Origin: JANXYW01 sp031400455
GTDB lineage: Bacteria > Chloroflexota > Dehalococcoidia > DSTF01 > JACRBR01
Assembly: GCA_031400455.1 (NCBI GenBank)
Contig: JANNPX010000027.1
Location: forward strand, 1 to 55,814
Length of the DNA stretch: 55,814 nt
Direction: 5' to 3'
Shown: positions 33,417-41,194 of the stretch, in pieces
How positions within the stretch are numbered: position 1 is the first letter of the stretch
Layout of the letters: the number at the start of each line of letters is the position of its first letter
The notes under the pieces: generated by a model
What the model was told of the DNA's origin: nothing
The model's input: only the letters and a program-made list of their open reading frames with translations
Database searches by the model: none
Program-made: the position numbers and the translations under genes

Positions 33417-34976
33417 ATGGCTAGCTTCACCGATCGTTCTTCTCATGACGCGGAGTCCAAGTCTCGGTATGGAATCGCGCCGCGGCTTCAACTGATAGCG
33501 CTCGGCCTCGCCGCGGGTGGGATACACCTGGCGATGGCGCCGATCCATGCATCCAGTTCTACCGAGGAAGCCGTCGGATTCGCCGTTGTGGGCTGGCTGC
33601 AGATCCTCCTCGCAATCGCGTTGCTCGCCCGCCCCAGTCGCGAGGTGCTCGCCGCGACGATCGTCCTGAACATCGCAGTGATTGCTGCCTATGTTCTAAG
33701 CCGTACCGTCGGGCTGCCTATCGGCGCGCATGCGGGTGAGGCCGAGACCGTCGAGGGCATCGACCTCATGACGACGATCTTCGAAGCCGTCCTCATCGCG
33801 GGTGCCGCAGTGCTGCTGATTAGGCCGGGGTTCGCGAGAACTGAGCGGGCAGGGCGCTCGCTTGAGACCATTCTCATGGCATCCACCATCCCGGTTCTTG
33901 TGCTCTTCGCCACCTCGGTGGCTCTCGCCGATCCCGACCTCGTGCAACACGGCCACGGGGATGCCGCTGGGCTCGCTTCCACTGGGGGGCACCCACATGG
34001 AGGCGGCACCGCAACCGACCCGCGGCTCGTATCGCTCGCCGACAGCCGCTGCGATCTCGCGTTCAACCCGGCTGCGTACTGGCGAGAGACGACGATCGCC
34101 GGCATAGACACGCTCATGGGTGGCGCAGCCGTAGTGAACGACCACAACGCGGCCGCATACATCGAGGGATCGCCGGAGCTGGATGCCGTCATCGCGAAGC
34201 AGACCACAGGCAAGGGTGAGCTAGGCGATGCAGAGATGGTCGTCGCTCTCAGTAGCCTCTCCGACACGGCGTACGACAGTTGGTTGCGCTGGTTAGGGGT
34301 ATCCGGTCAGGCGAGCCACGCGCATACCGGCTCCGAGTTGGCGCCCGACAACAACAACGGGATGGGCGGCCACCTCGGCCCGCAGCCTTGGCACGCTATG
34401 ACGGATCAGGCTCAGTGCGACGCCCTGAAACAGGAGCTCGCGCTCGCCCGGGACACCGCCTTGAAGTACCCGACCGTGCTGGCCGTCAAGGCGGCGGGCT
34501 GGCGGCAGGTCACGCCGTACGTGCCGGGTATCGCCGCTCACTTCATGAACTTCTCGCTCGTGGACGACAAGTTCGAAATAGACAAGCCGGAGATGATCCT
34601 CTATGACGGCACGGGCGACGATGCCCGGGTCGTTGGCCTCTCCTACTTCATCCGCCACCCGGGAAGCGCCGAGCCGACACAGGGCTTCACCGGCAACAAC
34701 GACCACTACCACCGGCACGATGGCCTTTGTGTGGATGCGACGGGCGTCATAGGTGACAGCACCACCACCGAGGAGGACTGCAAGGCGCGCGGCGGACGAA
34801 AGCAGAACGGCCAGGCGGGCTGGATGAGTCACGCGTGGGTGGTCCCGGGCTGTGAGAGCCCGTGGGGCGTGTTCTCCGGCGCCAGCCCCCTCCTCGACAA
34901 GGACCTCTTCTCGAACAACGGCAAGGCCGGCGCCGGATGCGCCGGTAGCGGCGTGCGCGCGCCCGCTACGATCTGA
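33417..34976 (+). CDS. Five-TM membrane protein with extracellular His-rich domain
   Basis: A 519-aa protein. ATG 33417 has AGAGGA 7 nt upstream (ATG 33411 is too close). Five hydrophobic helices lie in the first ~165 residues (e.g. LQLIALGLAAGGIHLAMAP, VLAATIVLNIAVIAAYVLS). The rest is probably extracytoplasmic: a His-rich linker (GGHPHGGG) and a domain with NNDHYHRHDGLCV, EEDCKARGG and a GWMSHAWV...WGVF block. This domain recurs in the next ORF. His/Cys spacing suggests metal binding (inference). The last eight residues (GVRAPATI) are probably out of frame; see the frameshift finding. Family not recognised. Confidence 0.8.
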   Translation: MASFTDRSSHDAESKSRYGIAPRLQLIALGLAAGGIHLAMAPIHASSSTEEAVGFAVVGWLQILLAIALLARPSREVLAATIVLNIAVIAAYVLSRTVGLPIGAHAGEAETVEGIDLMTTIFEAVLIAGAAVLLIRPGFARTERAGRSLETILMASTIPVLVLFATSVALADPDLVQHGHGDAAGLASTGGHPHGGGTATDPRLVSLADSRCDLAFNPAAYWRETTIAGIDTLMGGAAVVNDHNAAAYIEGSPELDAVIAKQTTGKGELGDAEMVVALSSLSDTAYDSWLRWLGVSGQASHAHTGSELAPDNNNGMGGHLGPQPWHAMTDQAQCDALKQELALARDTALKYPTVLAVKAAGWRQVTPYVPGIAAHFMNFSLVDDKFEIDKPEMILYDGTGDDARVVGLSYFIRHPGSAEPTQGFTGNNDHYHRHDGLCVDATGVIGDSTTTEEDCKARGGRKQNGQAGWMSHAWVVPGCESPWGVFSGASPLLDKDLFSNNGKAGAGCAGSGVRAPATI

Positions 34977-34987
34977 ATCCGGGCGCG

Positions 34988-35857
34988 GTGGACAACACGC
35001 CGACCGATGTCGGCGGCTCAGTAGAACTGGCCGTCGGCCATAGCCATAGTGCGGGCAACGCCGACACGACGGGCGGCGACGCCGGCGTGGCGCAGGCGTT
35101 GAAGGACCGGGGCATTACGAACGATGATGGCTCGGCCGTGGATCCGTCGGGGGTGCCGGGCGCGCTGACGCAAGGCTCGAATGGTGAGGCCAACGGCGGT
35201 AAGCACGACCATGGCAAGCAGCCGACATTCACCCAGCTCAACACGATGTCGCAGGAGCAGCTGATGCCGCTCTTCCCGGCGGACACCATTTCGGCTGCGG
35301 ACTTTCCCGGGTTCAAGAAGCAAGTCGAGCAGGTCCGCCAAGTGTCGCTGAAGTTCAAGACGCCGGCCGACGCCACCGCGGCGGGCTACATCAAGACGAC
35401 GACCGACGTGCCCTACATGGGCGAACACTACTTGAACTACGACTACGTGAAATCCGGCAAGTTCGACCCTGAGCACCCGCAGGGCCTCCTCTTCAGCAAG
35501 ATCGACGGCAACGAAGAGAAACTCGTCGGTGTATGGTTCCTGCTCGTCCCCGGACTCGGTGGCATCACGCGCGATAAGGAGCCCGCGGGCTTCACCGGAA
35601 GCCTCGACCTCTGGCACGCGCATACGGGTCTCTGCCTCGGTGGCAAGAACGGCGCGAGTGAGGGCCAGACCAACGAGAGTTGCAAGGAGACGGGCGGTAA
35701 CTTCACGGCGGACCTCCGTTGGATGATGCACGTTTGGGTGACGCCGGAGACGACAGAGAACCCCGAAGGTGTCTTCGCCTACCTCAATGGCGATCTCTTC
35801 AACAAGCAGCAGGCAGCGGCGAAGGCCGCGAGCAAGCCGAGCGGCGTCACGGAGTAG
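34988..35857 (+). CDS. Second His-rich domain ORF, probable continuation of upstream gene
   Basis: A 289-aa frame from GTG 34988. It has no signal peptide and no ribosome site, although its domain matches the extracellular domain before it: FKTPADATAAGYIKTTTDVP, LDLWHAHTGLCLGG, SCKETGG and RWMMHVWV...PEGVF. The same frame is open upstream to a TAG at 34946, and its codons (reading RARYDLNPGAVDN) look coding. I think this is the second repeat of one longer secreted protein, interrupted by a one-base shift between 34946 and 34976. A perfect hairpin follows the stop. The function is unknown; a metal-binding surface role is a guess. Confidence 0.75.
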   Translation: MDNTPTDVGGSVELAVGHSHSAGNADTTGGDAGVAQALKDRGITNDDGSAVDPSGVPGALTQGSNGEANGGKHDHGKQPTFTQLNTMSQEQLMPLFPADTISAADFPGFKKQVEQVRQVSLKFKTPADATAAGYIKTTTDVPYMGEHYLNYDYVKSGKFDPEHPQGLLFSKIDGNEEKLVGVWFLLVPGLGGITRDKEPAGFTGSLDLWHAHTGLCLGGKNGASEGQTNESCKETGGNFTADLRWMMHVWVTPETTENPEGVFAYLNGDLFNKQQAAAKAASKPSGVTE

Positions 35858-35886
35858 AGGAATTCGCAGTTCGTCGTGAATAGTTA

Positions 35887-35912
35887 AAGAGGGGCCTGCG
35901 CTGGCCCCTCTT
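35887..35912 (+). terminator. Terminator hairpin after His-rich protein
   Basis: AAGAGGGGCC (35887-35896) and GGCCCCTCTT (35903-35912) form a perfect 10-bp stem with a 6-nt loop, 30 nt after the stop. The downstream T-tract is weak, but the stem's own 3' end is CTCTT. Confidence 0.65.
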
Positions 35913-36073
35913 CCGCTCCTTCGGAGCTTGCGGCCGTCACGCCGAAGCGACGGGGCGCTCCTCGCGCAGTGCCGGGCCATGAGGTACTCTGCGGGCGTTA
36001 TCGAGCCTGCGCGCGCCGCCGTGGACCGGGTCCTCGGGCTAATTGGGCAGCGCGCTTTTCCATTTGATCGAGC

Positions 36074-37738
36074 ATGATTCGCGACGACCTGGCAGGGATG
36101 ATCGAATCGGCGGCGCTGGCGGCGATGGCCGCCGGCGAGTTGCCGCAGGTCGTCCTGCCAGAGCTGGTGATCGAGCGTCCGGCTAAGCGCGAGCACGGCG
36201 ACTACGCGACTAATCTTCCTATGCGGCTCGCGCGCGCCGCCAAGGCCAATCCACTCGACATTGCGAAGATGATCGTTGCTCGCATTCCGCTCGAGCGCGG
36301 CATCAGTGCGGCCGAGGTCGCGCCTCCCGGCTTCATCAACTTCCGGTTGTCTGAGACGTGGGTCGCGCAGCAGGTGAGCGCGATTGTCGACGCCGACGCT
36401 TCGTTCGGCAACATCGATCTTGGCACCGGGCTGAAGATTCAGGTCGAATTCGTCAGCGCCAACCCCACCGGGCCGCTCACCGCCGGCAATGGACGCGGCG
36501 CGGCGATCGGCAGCGTGCTGGCGTCTGTTCTGGAGGCGGCGGGATACGCCGTCGAGCGCGAGTACCTGGTGAACGACGCGGGCACGCAGACGGAAGTCTT
36601 CGGACGCACGCTCGTCGCGCGCTATCAACAACTGCTCGGCAAAGAAGTCGAGATCCCGGCGGATGGCTACCCGGGCGAGTACATGCTCGACATCGCGCGG
36701 CGGCTACGAGAGGAGTCCGGCGAGAAATATGCGGACGCTACCATCGACGATCCTCCGATTGAGATGGTGCTCCGCGGCATTGACATGCTGGTCGAGGGCA
36801 TCGAGCAGGATCTGCTGCGTCTCGGCGTGAAGTACGACGTCTGGTTTCGCGAGCGCTGGGTATACGAAGGCGACAACGTCTACGCCGCGTCGATGCAGGC
36901 GCTGCGCGACAAGGGTTACCTCGTCGAAAAGGAGGGCGCGCTCTGGTTCGCCTCCAGTGAACTGGGCGAGGACAAGGACAACGTCGTCATCCGCAGCACT
37001 GGCCGCCCGACATACTTCGCCTCCGACATCGCCTACCACTACGACAAGTTCGTCCGGCGCGGGTTCGATCGCGTGATCGACGTGTGGGGCGCGGATCACC
37101 AGGGACACGTCTCGCGCATGAAGGCCGCGGCGCAAGCGATCGGCGTCGACCCGTCACGGCTCGATATCCTGATCTACCAGCTCGTCAGCTTCCGCCGCGG
37201 CGATGAACTCGTGCGGCTCTCGAAGCGCTCCGGCAACATCGTGCTGATGCGCGACGTCGTCGACGAAGTCGGCGCCGATGCGGCGCGCTTCTTCTTCCTC
37301 TCGCGGTCGGCTGACAGCCAGATGGAATTCGACCTGGAGCTGGCGAAGCGGCAGTCGGCCGACAACCCCGTGTACTACGTGCAGTACGCGCACGCCCGCA
37401 TCGCCGGCATCCTCGCCAAAGCCGAAGAGAAGATCCCGTCGTTCGGCGACGCCGATGTCGCGCTGCTGGTCCACCCCATGGAACTGGCGCTGGCGAAGAA
37501 GATGCTCGAGCTGCCCGAACTCGTGCAGCAGATGGCGCAAGCGATGGAGCCGCATCACCTGCCGCACTATGCCGGAGAACTAGCGACGGCGTTTCACGCG
37601 TTCTATACCGACTGCCGTGTTCTCGACGAAGAGAACATCCCGCTCTCGAAGGCGCGCCTCAAGCTGTGTCTGGCGGCGAAGGTCGTGCTGGCGCGCGCGC
37701 TGACGCTGATGGGCATGTCGACGCCGGAGCGGATGTAG
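36074..37738 (+). CDS. argS: Arginyl-tRNA synthetase
   Basis: A 554-aa class I synthetase charging tRNA(Arg). The N-terminal additional domain includes EHGDYATNLPMRLARAAK and PPGFINFRLSETW. The catalytic core begins FVSANPTGPLTAGNGRGAA, the place of the HIGH motif, here TAGN, with both His absent. It continues EREYLVNDAGTQTEVFG and RVIDVWGADHQGHVSRMKAA. VRLSKRSGNIV stands for KMSKS. The C-terminal DALR anticodon-binding domain has VYYVQYAHARIAGIL. Length is normal. It stands alone behind a hairpin. Confidence 0.96.
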   Translation: MIRDDLAGMIESAALAAMAAGELPQVVLPELVIERPAKREHGDYATNLPMRLARAAKANPLDIAKMIVARIPLERGISAAEVAPPGFINFRLSETWVAQQVSAIVDADASFGNIDLGTGLKIQVEFVSANPTGPLTAGNGRGAAIGSVLASVLEAAGYAVEREYLVNDAGTQTEVFGRTLVARYQQLLGKEVEIPADGYPGEYMLDIARRLREESGEKYADATIDDPPIEMVLRGIDMLVEGIEQDLLRLGVKYDVWFRERWVYEGDNVYAASMQALRDKGYLVEKEGALWFASSELGEDKDNVVIRSTGRPTYFASDIAYHYDKFVRRGFDRVIDVWGADHQGHVSRMKAAAQAIGVDPSRLDILIYQLVSFRRGDELVRLSKRSGNIVLMRDVVDEVGADAARFFFLSRSADSQMEFDLELAKRQSADNPVYYVQYAHARIAGILAKAEEKIPSFGDADVALLVHPMELALAKKMLELPELVQQMAQAMEPHHLPHYAGELATAFHAFYTDCRVLDEENIPLSKARLKLCLAAKVVLARALTLMGMSTPERM

Positions 37739-37846
37739 CTTGGTCGTCGGCGCCGAGAACTTAGCGCTTGAATGGATGACGTAGGGACGCACCTTCTCGA
37801 AGAGTCGCCGTAGGAGACAGGTCCGTCCGCACCCCGATTGGGAACC

Positions 37847-38866
37847 ATGATTCGGACTTCGCTGCAGATGCCCCGAATGACAAAGCGAAGGCCAAGTCCG
37901 TACGTTCTCGCGTCCGTGATCCTGTGGTTCGCACTCGCGTTCGCGGCGGTCGCATGCGGCGGCGGCGGATCGCCGCGCGCGCTGATTGTCTACGAGGCGA
38001 AGTTGGCGGCCGACAAGTCGACGAACGTCTGGACGATCGACGCTACCACCGGCGCATCGAAGCAGCTCACCTTCGGCACGAGTTTCGATGGCAACCCGGG
38101 GTGGTCGGCCGACCACACGCGCATCATCTTCAGCTCGGATCGCGACAACGAACCCGGCAAGGACGACCTCTACGTCATGAACGCCGACGGCACCGCCGTG
38201 CGGCGCCTCACGAGCACGAAGGGCGTCACGGAGTGGAGCGCGAAGTTCTCGCCCGACGGTGAGCACGTCGCGTACGTAGCCGTCGCCAGCGATGGCTACT
38301 ATCTCGCTCTGATGGATCCCGACGGCGAGAATCAGCGCCATGTGGCCGGACCGTACCGCTTCGCGGAGTTTCCGGCGTGGCGCCGCGGCGGCCCCGATGA
38401 GGTGTTCTTCTCCGCGATCGAGCAGGGCCGCAGTGACGCGGACATCTACTCATACGACGTCGGTACCGAGGACGTGAGCGTGCGCATCTCGACCCCCGCT
38501 GCCGATGTCTGCCCGCACTTCACCTACGATGGCAAAACTCTGTCGTACGCATCCGTCGCGGCCGGCGAAGACAACAGCGACAACATCGATCTCTTCGCGC
38601 ACGATCTCTCGTCGGACGACACGAGCGGCGCGAGCGATACGCGCCTCACGGATGAGCCGGGCACCGACGATTACGGCAATCCGTCGCCAGACGACGAGCT
38701 GATCGTCTTCATCTCGACGCGCGAAGAGCCGGGCGAGATCTACGAGAGCGATCGCAACGCCCCCGCCGCCGGCAACACCGAGCTCTACCTGATGGACCGC
38801 GACGGCAAGAACCAACGCCCCCTCACCGACACCCCCGACTCGCGCGAGAACGTCCCCGACTGGTAG
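37847..38866 (+). CDS. TolB-like beta-propeller (PD40) lipoprotein
   Basis: About 340 aa. A basic N-terminus and hydrophobic stretch end in the lipobox FAAVAC followed by GGGG, so the protein is probably lipid-anchored. The rest is a beta-propeller of PD40/WD40-like blades: NPGWSADHTRIIFSSDRD, DDLYVMNADGTAVRRLTS, AKFSPDGEHVAYVA, YDGKTLSYASVAAGED and NTELYLMDRDGKNQRPLTD. The start is unclear among ATG 37847, 37868 and 37877; none has a strong ribosome site. A binding or scaffold role at the cell surface is typical of the fold. Confidence 0.82.
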   Translation: MIRTSLQMPRMTKRRPSPYVLASVILWFALAFAAVACGGGGSPRALIVYEAKLAADKSTNVWTIDATTGASKQLTFGTSFDGNPGWSADHTRIIFSSDRDNEPGKDDLYVMNADGTAVRRLTSTKGVTEWSAKFSPDGEHVAYVAVASDGYYLALMDPDGENQRHVAGPYRFAEFPAWRRGGPDEVFFSAIEQGRSDADIYSYDVGTEDVSVRISTPAADVCPHFTYDGKTLSYASVAAGEDNSDNIDLFAHDLSSDDTSGASDTRLTDEPGTDDYGNPSPDDELIVFISTREEPGEIYESDRNAPAAGNTELYLMDRDGKNQRPLTDTPDSRENVPDW

Positions 38867-38878
38867 CCGCCACCCCTA

Positions 38879-39937
38879 GTGTCCGAAACCATAGCCGCGC
38901 ATACTTCGGGCGTGGACGCACCCCCTATCCAGTACGCGCGCACCAGCGACGGCATCAGCATCGCGTACAGCACGGCGGGGGAAGGCAAGGGCGTCGTCTA
39001 CATGCCGGGCGTCCCCACATGTCACTTCAGCTTGCTTTGGAAGCTCTCGGCCGAACATCGCCAGCTGGCGCAGCTGGCCGCCGCGAGTGGGCGGCGTTGG
39101 GTCATGTTCGACCCGCGCGGTACGGGATCGTCGGCGCCCATCGACGAGTTCTCACTTGACGGCTTCGTCGCTGATCTGGAGGCGGTGGCTGACAAGCTGG
39201 GCCTCGCGCAGTTCGATCTCATAGCGCAGACGTACTCGAACCCGATCGCCGTCGAGTATGCCGTGCGGCATCCAAACCGCCTCTCCCATCTCGTCCTGCA
39301 GTATCCGTTCCTGCGCAGCGCGGAGGCGCTCGACACGCCCGCGATGTCCGCCGCGAGGGCTCTCCGTGAGCAGGATTGGACCGTATACACCGGCGCCGTG
39401 ATGCACATCCTGTTTGGGAACCAATCAGGCTCCGAGATGGCGCGGATCTTCGCGCAGGTTCTGGGGGCGGCGATTACGCCCGAGCGTGGGCGCAAAGTCT
39501 TTCGCGTGGTGGACCAGTTCGATGTGACGCACCAGGCGGCCTGCGTGGAAATACCCACGCTCGTCATCACCGAGCCCAACATGTTTATCGCTGAACGCTA
39601 CAGCCGCGCGGTGGCGGCGGCGATCCCGGGCGCCCAATTCATCCTTGCGGAGACACGCGAACGCCTCGGCAACGAAACCTGGCGATTTCTGAACGCCTTG
39701 CCCGACAGCAAGCTCGTGCCCTCATTGGGCGGCGATCAGGACACCGCTTCGCTGACTCCCCGCGAACTCGAGGTGCTCGTGCTCGTCGTCGCCGGGCGGA
39801 GCAACCGTGAGATCGCGGAAGTGCTCGTGCTCAGCGAGCGGACGGTCGCGCGGCACATCGCGAACATCTACGAGAAGACGGGCGTTCACGGCCGCGCCGA
39901 GATCACCGCCTACGCACTGCGTCACAGGCTGGCGTAG
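38879..39937 (+). CDS. Pseudo-alpha/beta-hydrolase LuxR regulator, copy 1
   Basis: A 352-aa two-domain regulator. Residues about 15-280 are an alpha/beta-hydrolase fold: GISIAYSTAGEGKGVVYMPG, RRWVMFDPRGTGSSAP and FDLIAQTYSNPIAVEYAV. The nucleophile elbow reads TYSNP instead of GxSxG (Ser120), and the usual Asp and His stations (ITEPNMF, AETRERL) are replaced, so catalysis is unlikely. Residues about 290-352 are a LuxR HTH: LTPRELEVLVLVVAGRSNRE, VLSERTVARHIANIYEKTGV. It probably senses a small molecule and regulates transcription (inference). GTG 38879 starts at SETIAAHTSG; an internal GTG at the conserved VDAPPIQYA is also possible. Confidence 0.85.
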   Translation: MSETIAAHTSGVDAPPIQYARTSDGISIAYSTAGEGKGVVYMPGVPTCHFSLLWKLSAEHRQLAQLAAASGRRWVMFDPRGTGSSAPIDEFSLDGFVADLEAVADKLGLAQFDLIAQTYSNPIAVEYAVRHPNRLSHLVLQYPFLRSAEALDTPAMSAARALREQDWTVYTGAVMHILFGNQSGSEMARIFAQVLGAAITPERGRKVFRVVDQFDVTHQAACVEIPTLVITEPNMFIAERYSRAVAAAIPGAQFILAETRERLGNETWRFLNALPDSKLVPSLGGDQDTASLTPRELEVLVLVVAGRSNREIAEVLVLSERTVARHIANIYEKTGVHGRAEITAYALRHRLA

Positions 39938-40017
39938 CCTAAACATTGGGACATCTCCGACCGGTGAGCTGGGCCCCTGCCTTGTTGAAGAACCGTGGCG
40001 GCGTAGGCCCGTCCCTG

Positions 40018-41079
40018 TTGTCGGAAGCTGCTGCCGCGCATACTTCGGGCGTGAACGCGCCCCCGATCGAGTACGCCCGCACCGCCGATGGCATCAGCAT
40101 CGCCTACTCCACGTACGGCGACGGGAAAGCTGTTGTCAACATGCCCACCATCCCGTTCCGGCACGTCGGCCTGCTCTGGAACATCTCGGCCGCAAACCGG
40201 AGACAGGCGCAGCTAATCGCGTCAGTTGGTCGCCGCTGGGTCATGTTCGATCCACGCGGCATGGGATCGTCCGCACCGGTTGACTTGTTCTCGCTCGAAG
40301 GCTTCGTCGCCGACCTGGAAGCCGTCGCCGACAAGCTCGCCCTCGATCAGTTCGACCTCGTCGCAACCACCTACTCGAATCCGATCGCCATCGAGTATGC
40401 CTACAGGCACCCGGAGCGCGTTTCCCACCTCGTCCTCCAATATCCGTTTCTGCGCTCTGCGGAGGCGCTCAGAACGCCAACGCTTCGAGCAGTGAAGGCG
40501 CTGCGCGGTCACGACTGGGGCGTGTTCACGGATGCGGTGGCGCACCTCTTCTACGGACACGAACGGTCCGCGGAGAGCCAAATCCTCAGTAGCGTGCTCA
40601 GGGAAGCGATCACGCCGGAGCGCGCCTGGCAGGTCTTCGAGCTGATCGACGAGTTTGACGTCACGCGACAGGCCGAAGGCCTGAAGGTGCCGACGCTGGT
40701 GACCACTGAAGCTGGGCGGTCCGTCTCGATCGAAGAGAGCCGCCTCGTCGCGGCGACGATCCCGTCGGCAAAGTTCGTGATCACGGAGTCACTCGAACAG
40801 TTCATGCGTGCGTCGGCGCAATTCCTCGGGCTGGCGCCAGGCGGCCCGCCCGCTCCTTCTGCGGATCGCACGATCGATGCCCCCGCCGTCTCGCTCACGC
40901 CTCGAGAACTCGAGGTGCTGGCGCTCGTCGTCGCCGGCCAGAGCAACCGCAAGATCGCGGAAGCCCTCGTGCTCAGCGAGCGGACAGTCGCGCGGCACAT
41001 TGCGAACATCTACGAGAAGACCGGCGTTCACGGCCGCGCCGAGATCACTGCCTACGCCCTGCGCCACAGGCTCGCGTAG
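40018..41079 (+). CDS. Pseudo-alpha/beta-hydrolase LuxR regulator, copy 2
   Basis: A 353-aa paralogue of the preceding gene. I take TTG 40018 (LSEAAAAHTSGVNAPPIEYA), which aligns with the GTG of copy 1; the frame extends to TTG 39946 but that part copies intergenic sequence. The elbow is VATTYSNPIAIEYAY. The Asp/His stations read TTEAGRSVS and ITESLEQFM, so the triad is again missing. The HTH is nearly identical to copy 1 (LTPRELEVLALVVAGQSNRK, VLSERTVARHIANIYEKTGV). The C-terminal ~60 residues are far better conserved among copies than the sensor part. Confidence 0.85.
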   Translation: MSEAAAAHTSGVNAPPIEYARTADGISIAYSTYGDGKAVVNMPTIPFRHVGLLWNISAANRRQAQLIASVGRRWVMFDPRGMGSSAPVDLFSLEGFVADLEAVADKLALDQFDLVATTYSNPIAIEYAYRHPERVSHLVLQYPFLRSAEALRTPTLRAVKALRGHDWGVFTDAVAHLFYGHERSAESQILSSVLREAITPERAWQVFELIDEFDVTRQAEGLKVPTLVTTEAGRSVSIEESRLVAATIPSAKFVITESLEQFMRASAQFLGLAPGGPPAPSADRTIDAPAVSLTPRELEVLALVVAGQSNRKIAEALVLSERTVARHIANIYEKTGVHGRAEITAYALRHRLA

Positions 41080-41087
41080 CCGACATA

Positions 41088-41102
41088 TTGGGGCATCCCC
41101 AA
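41088..41102. promoter_or_regulatory. Palindrome between LuxR copies 2 and 3
   Basis: TTGGGG-CAT-CCCCAA is a perfect palindrome 8 nt after the stop of copy 2 and about 90 nt before copy 3. A decayed version (TTGGGACATCTCCGA) sits at the same place after copy 1. It could be a LuxR-type operator or a weak hairpin. Confidence 0.4.
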
Positions 41103-41194
41103 CCGATGAGCTGGGCCTCTGCCGTGTCGCAGAACCGTGGCTGCGTAGGCCGGCCTCCTAGTGCTCCGAGACCGCCGCGGCGCATACTTCGGGC

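Noticed and set aside
35018..36631. 537-codon minus-strand open frame
   Set aside because: It runs antisense across the His-rich ORF, an intergenic terminator and the start of argS; no motif or ribosome site supports it.
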